From assembly GCF_000003605.2 (NCBI RefSeq), contig NW_003140813.1, forward strand, positions 898,270 through 920,902: a stretch of 22,633 nt of DNA, in the 5' to 3' direction. The first letter of the stretch is position 1. Every line of letters starts with the position of its first letter. Of the stretch, positions 1 through 9,100 are shown one piece after another. The notes below the pieces were generated by a model that saw nothing but the letters and a program-made list of their open reading frames with translations, did no database searches and was not told where the DNA came from. This stretch comes from Saccoglossus kowalevskii (Eukaryota; Hemichordata; Enteropneusta; Harrimaniidae). The position numbers were made by a program, and so were the translations under genes.

Positions 1-62
1 GTGAATGTGTCTGTGTCAACAAAACTATAGTTTGAGTGTATGGTCTTTAAGTAAATACTTAC

Positions 63-155
63 CCTTGAGTAACTGGTGGTGCAATAACTAAAATAAATTT
101 CATATTTTCTTCATGCAGGGCATCTGCCATATCAGCAATCAGATGGATAGCATCT
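63..155 (-). CDS. CHID1: CHID1 coding exon 7 (barrel strand ending in VIAPP)
   Basis: This 93-nt exon encodes residues 204(part)-235(part). It reads DAIHLIADMADALHEE then FILVIAPPVTQG, matching the family segment IHxLxxxAEALH...LLVIPPAITPG. The acceptor is TTATTTAACAG at 156-157 and the donor is GG|GTAAGTAT at 62-61. It begins with one base that completes the codon split by exon 6 and ends in phase 2. The remaining exons lie left of the window. Confidence 0.93.
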
Positions 156-3100
156 CTGTTAAATAAATAAAACACATTTATTATCATCTATAAAACACAT
201 CTAAATATCAAGATTCTCAGTGAACTGAACAATTTTTTCAAGATTGCATTTTCAATTCTTATTGGCCTTGGTGAATTGTTTTTTTTTATTCAGACTGTAC
301 AACATGGCCATGATCAAGGATTTATAAAAACTATTACATAAACTAAAATATTAAAGAGCGGTGGTCGCTGCACCACCCATGCACAAAATATGGGTCTCAT
401 ATAAACAAAGATGGCGACAGACCAACAAGTACACAAAACACATTATTGAGCATGGAAATACTTTTGCATTTGATAAATCCCATGTATATATTCAAACACC
501 ATTAATATTAGGACCTTTGTTTGTCTGTGTTTTCGTATGATTTCACACAAAACAAGAAATTTTGAAATGAACGAAAAAGTTTTTGAACTGTGATTATTAA
601 AGACATTTATCAAAAGTTACTAAAAAAAGCACGCTACTATAACAACCTATCTATTATCTGAAAGTTTAGATATAACACAGTCCTGCTATCCCTATTTTGA
701 ATGCACTTATTGTTTAAGGTGTCAATAAACTGAATTAGTGGGACAATGCTCGTAATGGCAATTCACGAAGTGTGGTCACTTTTTTGGCTATCCTCGGGGG
801 CGGAGCTACGTCACGGACGTTCTACGTTGCTAAGACGCGCACCACTGTACCACGTATTTCTATGGGCTTTGTGCGCGCTGCTGTGGAACGCCGGTGGAGC
901 CGGTGAAAACTCGAGAAAACAACACAAACTCAACTTTGAAGTAATCCTGAACAACCAAATTCATATATGCTACACACGTAGGGCTAATCTTGTTACACTG
1001 TTCAGGGGACTCTGAACAACCATCGCAAAGTACTGTTTTCTCCAAGTTTTTGGTCTTTGTTTTCACCGCGAGGGTTGCCAGGCGGTAGAAAATGCCCGGA
1101 TGTCCGCCCTCGAGGATACGACCACAGTGATTTGGTCAAGATTTTTATATTTTTGGCAAGAATGAAACCCATTTTATGACTAAGTTTCAGGTATTTGACA
1201 TTTCGACAGTACCTATCACTATTCTGCGTTATATTTCTCCCTGTGGAACTATGATTTATTTCGTTCCAATACGTTGTGATTAAAAAAACTGCAATGTTTC
1301 ATTTTGGAAAGTTCAAAGAGTGTTAAAATTAGTCAGCTGGTTGAACATATATTTTTTAAGAATTTGTTGCAACAAATGTCTGCATTCAAAGATACTAAAA
1401 GTGTCTTAATGATGGCAAAATAATTTTGTTTTGCATATTGTTTAACGGGGAGAGAGTTTACCAATATTTATGTTGATTATACTTCAAATAACAAGAAGTT
1501 GGAATAGTAAAGAAGGAACAACAGCAAAACTGGCTGTCAGGTATGGTCGTCCTGAACATTGGTACAGCATATGCCCTACTGTATTTGTCTATGTGTAAGC
1601 TTTCAGGTGATATATAGTTTGTTATACTAATACGCTTAATAACTTTTAGAGTACACGTTTTACTGTTGCTGCCTTAAAAACAAAAGAATAAATAGCATAT
1701 CTTGGTAGAGATCTCGTATTTTTATATTTACATGTATAGACTATAGAGGGCGCATTATGAGCAGGATGAGGTTTTGTAAGAACACAAACATTAAAAGTTG
1801 AATTGGGTACCACAGAATAAAAATATTGCCCCCAGTACTTACTCCTTTTTCTGTCCCTGCATTTGGCTGAGAATTTCTAAAACAACTCCATCAAATTTTT
1901 CTTTCTACATTCATGAAAAGAGTGATATGAAACAATTATTGACAAGCCCTATGAGAAATTTACTATAAACAAATTAACTTTTCACTGGGTTTTAATTTCA
2001 CTACTTTTGCTATGAAAATGAAACCATGATACTTAGTCCTCCCTTTAATGCTTGCACCAACATTAGAGCCCCTACCCCTCTATTTTTTTTTCAGTCCCCT
2101 TAAAGCAGATACAGAGACTAGATATTATTTGGTCAATCGCATAATTTTGAAGATTCTGAGGAATATAGTAGCGTTTGGGTTGGCTTTGCTGTGATTGCAC
2201 GTGATTTCAACATACCACCTGTGTTTTGAAATCACATACACTAAACCATTCTGTGAAACAGCTGACAATGTTGCAAACGAGCGAGGCGATTAGTTGACTG
2301 AGTGGCTGACTACTGTGAAATCTGTATTAAAGGCCGCATCCCTAATAGAAGTCGCACCCATTCTTTTTTGAACAATTGAGAACCAAAAATTCTTCATTTT
2401 TCATACGTGTAGTTGCTCTAATATAAGCTACATCCTCTCTATTCATTGTACCATTTTAATAGAAGCCACGGTTTGTAATAAAGATTTTCAGAGAGGCTGT
2501 GCCCAAAGTAATACTTCGAACCATGCTTTTTCACAAGATCAAAATTTATTTATAGGGAAACTGAAATATTTAAATTAAAGTAATCTGAGACGAATTCAAA
2601 TTTTGCACTACAAAGCATGTTACAACACATATATGCAATTCATTATGGGAGAGAACTTCTCATTGAATATAATGTAAAACTATAATCAACGGGAAACTCA
2701 GTAAATTAATTTTGCATGATGTCATATACATTGCATATCAATAATAATATACAACTTTTTCATCCCATGTCATGGAGCAACATTTTTGTTTCCATTTTTG
2801 ATATCATACACATAATGAAATAACGATGAAATGAAGAAAGCTGGATCTCCTCACAGTTTCTATAGTGACCAAAAAACAATGTCAAATGTCACAAAAGGAG
2901 ATCATCTTGAGTACTTTCTTTCTATATCTGCTGTAATCTAAGTTCTTACTTTATGAAACTCCACAACAGTTTTGGCAAGTTTTTGCATATTATCTTCTTT
3001 TGAAAATAGTCCTTTGTAATCTTGTTGACTCCATCCATCAAACAGTAACCTAGGCACTGAAAAAGAACAAATAAATTAGGCCAGAAATTTGTTTTCTAAA

Positions 3101-6100
3101 ACTAAAGTACATGAACCAGTAACTCTATTTTGTCTGTAGTAGACATTGAAATGTTGCAAAAAGTTCCAATATTTTGATCCAAAATTAAGATTGAATTCAG
3201 TGCACATCCCAGAAAATTCACCCCATTTTGCATGGGAATAAATGTGCTGCTCAAAAGATAAAAGAAACATTGTTCGATAATGTATGGCATTTTGGAATGA
3301 AACAGTAATCATAATTTTGACAGTTAAAAATGTTCACATTAAAGAAAATTACAAAATGACAGACAGGTGCATAGGAATCAACCATTTAAAAAACATAGGG
3401 AGTGACTGGAAGATTTGTTAAAAAAAATTGCAAGGTAGAATTTACAAAATAACACTGCATACAAGGTGTTGAAGGTAAAATGTTGGCACATTGAAGAAAA
3501 AATGCAAATATACGAATAAGACGCCACAAATAAATACTGCAGTGGTCAAACTCTTCCAGTCAACTACGATGTTTCAAACGGTCAACCCGATAGTCAGATT
3601 GCCATTTTAAATGTGCACTGCTAGTAAAAGATTCTAATTCTAACAGCACAGAAAGAGCTAAATAATTCTAATCCTAAAACAAGTGGGAAAAATGTTGGAT
3701 CATGTGAAAAATAACAAATACATCATGTTATTCAACATGTATAGAGAGAAAATATCTCATGAGTGACTCTACAATATCAGATTCATTTGTGTCAATAACA
3801 AACAATGCTGATGACAAGTAAATATCCAATACTAGTAACTCATATCAAACAATAGGTCAGAAATGTGTTTCCGCCATGTTGGATTTTACAAAAGACCATG
3901 GATTGGAAAATTGAACTATAGAGGGCGTCTGCCAATCAAACAATTACATGTACAATGTTCTATTAAATTCCATTATTTAATTTTAATGCTTCCAGTGTTA
4001 TTGATAGAACTGACAGGTACAAAGAACTTATTTTGGTGACTATGTTCACTCACCGATTGAGAGTATTTTGAAATGTAAACGATATATGCAGATATTTACA
4101 ACTCTGCAAGCAATTACTTTTAACATCCTAAGCTTCCTGACAATGATTTAAATTACAAACCATACTGAAATTAAATTACAAGAATCCAGAAAAGTACCTG
4201 AGGATGTTGGGGAAGATAGAGAATTAGTAAGAATCAAAATATGTATATTATTATCTGCGATAAATATTTACAATATCAAACTTCCCCATTAGTATTAACT
4301 ACATACATTGCATATATGTTCACCATATATAAACTTTTATGTGGGACGTTTTGTTGAAATATTTTTATTATTGTTGCAGCCATTGTAATATAATGGTAAA
4401 CCGGTCACTGGTAGCCTTGTGGTAGATCCAGGTTCAAATCCTACCTTAGGCTGAACCTCAAAAAGGTCGACCCCTACCCTGGGTGAGTGTGCCACAGACT
4501 CAATGGGAAGGCCAATTCCACTGGCCGAGATTCATTCACTAACGAATGCGACTTTGGGGAAACCTTGGTTAAAGTCCGCAGCTGTTTGTGTTCGACCGAG
4601 CCTGGTTGATGCCAGGATAGCGCATTAAAATTGCCATTTGATAGGGAGATAGCCACACAGCCCTGTCATGTAGTCCCAAACATGAATATGACTTCTGTGG
4701 CAAAAATGCACTATGTGTCAGCACTTGCACTTGCAATTTGCACATACAAAAAAAAGTCAGGAGAGACAACAGTGACATTCAATATCCGGAACCTAGCACA
4801 AAAAACTTTAAAAAAAACACAAATATAATGGTAAACCTCTCTAATTTCATGAATCAAAGTAAATTGTGTAATTTTGTTGCAATGAAAGTTTTCAGGATCC
4901 TATAAAACAGAACGTCAATCAGTGACTTTCGCAAAATTTTATCTTCACAAATGACAAAAAAAACGCAAAAATTCCTCGCAGCGATAATTAAGTAATTGAC
5001 AGTATGCTAGATTAGTAAATAGTTTCTAATTCCATGTTTTGCTAAACATATATTCAAGGTAGAAGCCTACTCATTATTTTTGACACATTGGTCATAAAAA
5101 AACGCAAAAATTCCTCACAGCGATAATTAAGTAGTTGACAGTATGCTAGATTAGTAAATAGTTTCTAATTCCATGTTTTGCTAAACATATATTCAAGGTA
5201 GAAGCCTACTCATTATTTTTGACACATTGGTCATAAATCGCATGACAATATTCATTAGTTTATTAAGTACAATCATGAAGGTAATGTCTCATGGTACAGG
5301 CTAGATTTTTGCATAATATCTCTGCCATAGGAACCTGTGGTAAAAGGCTGGTGACCCCTAACCTTTTTTAGGTCAATATCCTTATATTGCCTTGGAGTAT
5401 AATTTATTGCAAAATGAATAAATTCTGGGTTTTATAATTTATGAGTAGGCTTCAACCTTAAATAGAAATAGACATGAATTACTTGACTTACAAATTTTAA
5501 CTTTTCGTTCCCCTTTCTTTTTGACATCAGCTACCCAGCCTGAAAAGAAACGAGGACATAAATGTCACATCATCTTTGAACTTCGTGGCCTCGGATATCA
5601 TAAATATCTAAGTGGGCATGCTTTATACTTTACATTATTAAATGTACTATTATTACTATTATTATTACAGAGGTACATTACTTGGGGTTTACAACTACGG
5701 TGACATGATACCAAGATCCCGTTTCAATTTCGCTCTCGCATAAGCGTTCCAACTCAGAAAAATGCGAATGCGCATGCCCGAGGTAACTAGGATACTGGGA
5801 TGTCCAGGTGGATCAAAATAGCTGCTCACGATATGACGGATTACGATAACTATATTTTCTGTACATTTACGATGTATTACATTTTTTCACTATGAATGTG
5901 GTTATACATGTTTTATTATTTTATTACAAACTGCCTATGTCATGTCAGAAGGTCGTAACATCAGTCTCGCTATCTACGAGATGAGACTTGAATGGGATCT
6001 TGGCATGATGTCACCATACAGTACTATGCGCGTTGCAAACCCCAAGTAATGTACCTCTGTTATTATTATTATTATTATTATTATATAGAACTTATCATAT

Positions 6101-9100
6101 GCACATTCTCCTAAAATGAGATCTATATATATATATATATCACATATTTGTAATACATAAACTCTGTCAATAACAATCACAAGTATTATAAGAAAGAAAA
6201 ACAGAATTAGAAACTAGTAAAATTTAATCTGAAAAATGGTGGATTGAGAAAGGAATGCAATTCTATAAGTGAGGATTGGGAAATTGGATTGCATGTTCAC
6301 CATAACAACGCTGAATTAGTACGAAGTGAGAACTGTTTCAATGATACAGGGCAGCACAATAGACCATTTTCCGTACACTGCGAGAATCACGCGTTATGCG
6401 TGAAATCGAACGTAAAAACAGGACAAACAAAGGTCATAGTGTCGTAGTCGCGTCAAACATCGCGTGGGATTCGACAAACGCGAAAGTATTTCGGGGACAT
6501 TTCCATGCTTAATAATGTGCTGTTCACATTTGATGATAGGCAATTTTGATGAAGTAAGGGTATTCGGAAGCAATATTCCTCTGTCGAAGATCGGCCGGTC
6601 AATGTAAGCTGCGAAATAAATAAATTCTAGTTCAAAATCAAATCGTTCAATTTTTGCGGCAGACGTTCGACGCGTGTCTTTCATGCATCTCGCGAGATCA
6701 CGCAATTGTTCGGAAAATCACCTATTAAATCATCCTCCCTGGTACAACTGTACTAACCTTGATCAATATCATGTCCACCTTGAATGAAATATCCACCACC
6801 TGGTTTTGCTTTTATTTGCAGCCATACAGGAGAAATATAGCTGAATTTATTACCAAAGATTTTAGCAACATCGTAACCATGGTTATTCCACTAAAAAAAT
6901 CAAGTGAAACATATTTTCAATAAATTTAAGAAGAGGTGAAATATAATAGATTTGATAGACATGGAAATGGAAAGCATTTAATTCAGACTAATAATCACTA
7001 CTAGCCTAACACAGTAGTCATTAAATCCAACTAATGAACACTGCTAGCATAGTGATCGCTGATTCAGACTAATGAACACTACTAACACAGTTATCATAAA
7101 TTCAGACTAATGAACACTGCTAACATACATGTAGTGGTCATTGAATCAGAATATTGAAAACTGCTACCATAGTGATCGCTGATTCAGACTAATGAACACT
7201 GCCAATGAACATTACTAACAGTATCAATGATTCAGACTAATGAACACTGCTAGCATAGTGATCACTGAATCAGACTAATGAACACTACTAACACAGTTAT
7301 CATAGATTCAGACTAATGAACACTACTAACACAGTGATCACTGAATCAGACTAATGAACACTGCTTGCCTAGTGATCACTGAATCAGACTAATGAACACT
7401 ACTAACACAGTGATCACTGAATCAGACTAATGAACACTACTAACACAGTTATCATTGATTCAGACTAATGAACACTATTAACACAGTTGTCATTGATTCA
7501 GACTAATGAACACTGTTAGCATAGTAGTCATTGAATCAGACCAATGAACATTACTAAGACAGTATCATAGATTCAGACTAATGAACACTGCTAGCATAGT
7601 GATCTCTGAATCAGATTAATGAACATTACTAAGACAGTATCATTGATTCAGACTAATGAACACTGCTAGCATAGTGATCTCTGAATCAGATTAATGAACA
7701 TTACTAAGACAGTATCATTGATTCAGATTAAAGAACACTGCTAGCACAGTGGTCAATGACTCAGACTAATGAACACTGCTCACATAGAAGTCACTGATTC
7801 GGACAGGTGAACATAGCTCACACATTGGTCATTGAATCAGACCAATGTCTTACATTATCACAGCTAACATAGTGGTCACTGGTTCCAGGCTAATGACAAC
7901 TGCTTGCATAGTAGTCAGTGATTGAGACTAACGATTACAGCCAGAGAGACACCAGTGACTTCAATGTCTGAAAATGCCATATGCATAGTCCCTAGATTTC
8001 TAATGTTTAAGATACAAAGTTTGCACATGAGCGATCAGAGCATGTCAGAGGTTTGAAAGTCAATTTCTGTTTTATTTTATCAAAACTACTTACACTAGTC
8101 TTGCGAAATCGTGAGATTTAAATGAAGGGGGAAATGCGCATGATAGCGAATATTCAAAGTTATATACAAGAGCAAAAAAAAAATATTTAAAAATAATTGC
8201 GCAACACGAATAAATGACCATTACCAAGATCCAGTTCCAGAGTGACAGAAATGCTTGATTTTGATGAATTTTTAGCTCAAGAATCGTCCATGTTGAAATG
8301 ACCACAAAATGAATGCATATTCATCCCAGGATGCATAATTCATGTCTGAAGTTTGAATGTAATTGGTCCAAGCATGTCAGAGATATTGGTGGAGACACAT
8401 ACATGCACACACATGCACGGAGGTCAAACATAAGGTCACAACTAAAAAAAAAATAATTGACATGTCTAGACATTATTTAGGTAACGAGTAGTTTAAAGGC
8501 ATTTTTGTTGTCTCATGAGACAGGTCAAGACAATTCAATCAAAGTTTGTTTAAGATTTATGTAAAAGTCACCTGATATCACAAGATAAATTATTGTCGTC
8601 ATAGCAATAGCTCAAACCTGCAACCACACTGACACTAAACCAAACTATAATCAATCCAACCAACACAAAGGTTCCCAAACATTTTTCTATTGACTTTTTT
8701 TCATAGTTTCACAGGCTCTACTCTGAGGGCCATTTAGCATTTGACAGAATAACAGACACATAACTGAGACCATAGACCGTGGAAAGTGACTGCAGACAGT
8801 GCAAATACATGCAGTTGCCTGTCTATCTCTGTCTATGTTGAGAAGCATAATTCAAAAACAAAATTTGGATACCCTGATTTTTTTTTTTCAAATACACACC
8901 GAGAATACTTTCATCAAATTTATGTGTCTAAAATGTGTTATCTATGTCCATCCTTAACTGATTTAAAACACAAATAAAATATACCAAATAAAATATACTT
9001 ACAGGAGTTACATATCCAAGTGTATCTCCTTCAAATTGCTTATCTTCTGTTGTCTTTTCACAATAATTTTGATTTTCTTTGATGATGTCTTTAGTCTTTG

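Larger units (their letters stand above)
3057..5491 (-). other. CHID1 intron 4, repeat-rich
   Basis: The largest intron in the window. It holds a weak inverted pair around GACTGGAAGA (about 3402 and 3548), a tRNA-derived SINE (4403-4821), a 139-bp tandem duplication (4957-5234) and an inverted-repeat element (5195-5459) ending 32 bp from exon 4. No extra coding exon is supported; exons 4 and 5 join in phase without one. Confidence 0.65.
5540..6757 (-). other. CHID1 intron 3
   Basis: It contains an inverted-repeat element (5668-6059), a (TTA)n and (TA)n simple-repeat stretch (about 6059-6140) and a CpG-rich block (6380-6715) reaching to within 50 bp of exon 3. Open frames in the CpG-rich block (up to 103 codons on the minus strand) have no recognisable protein features. 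Confidence 0.6.

Noticed and set aside
746-1015. 89-codon plus-strand open frame in CHID1 intron 6
   Set aside because: No domain character or splice context; it follows the CpG-rich block. Kept only as a regulatory candidate.
4054-4110. Alternative CHID1 exon 4 ending ...HFKILSI before VPRLLF
   Set aside because: It has a donor and fits phase by chance, but lacks the invariant Gly-Trp and upstream similarity. The 5492-5539 exon gives GW..VKK..KI with strong splice sites.
4403-4460. Functional tRNA gene
   Set aside because: The A and B boxes are too close, there is no cloverleaf, and the sequence sits at the head of a SINE with target-site duplications.
6394-6705. 103-codon minus-strand open frame next to CHID1 exon 3
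   Set aside because: It does not join any exon in phase, lacks known motifs, and CHID1 exons 3 and 4 join without it; long frame explained by CpG-rich composition.
6981-7935. CRISPR array
   Set aside because: Eukaryotic intron; units are contiguous degenerate repeats with no unique spacers.
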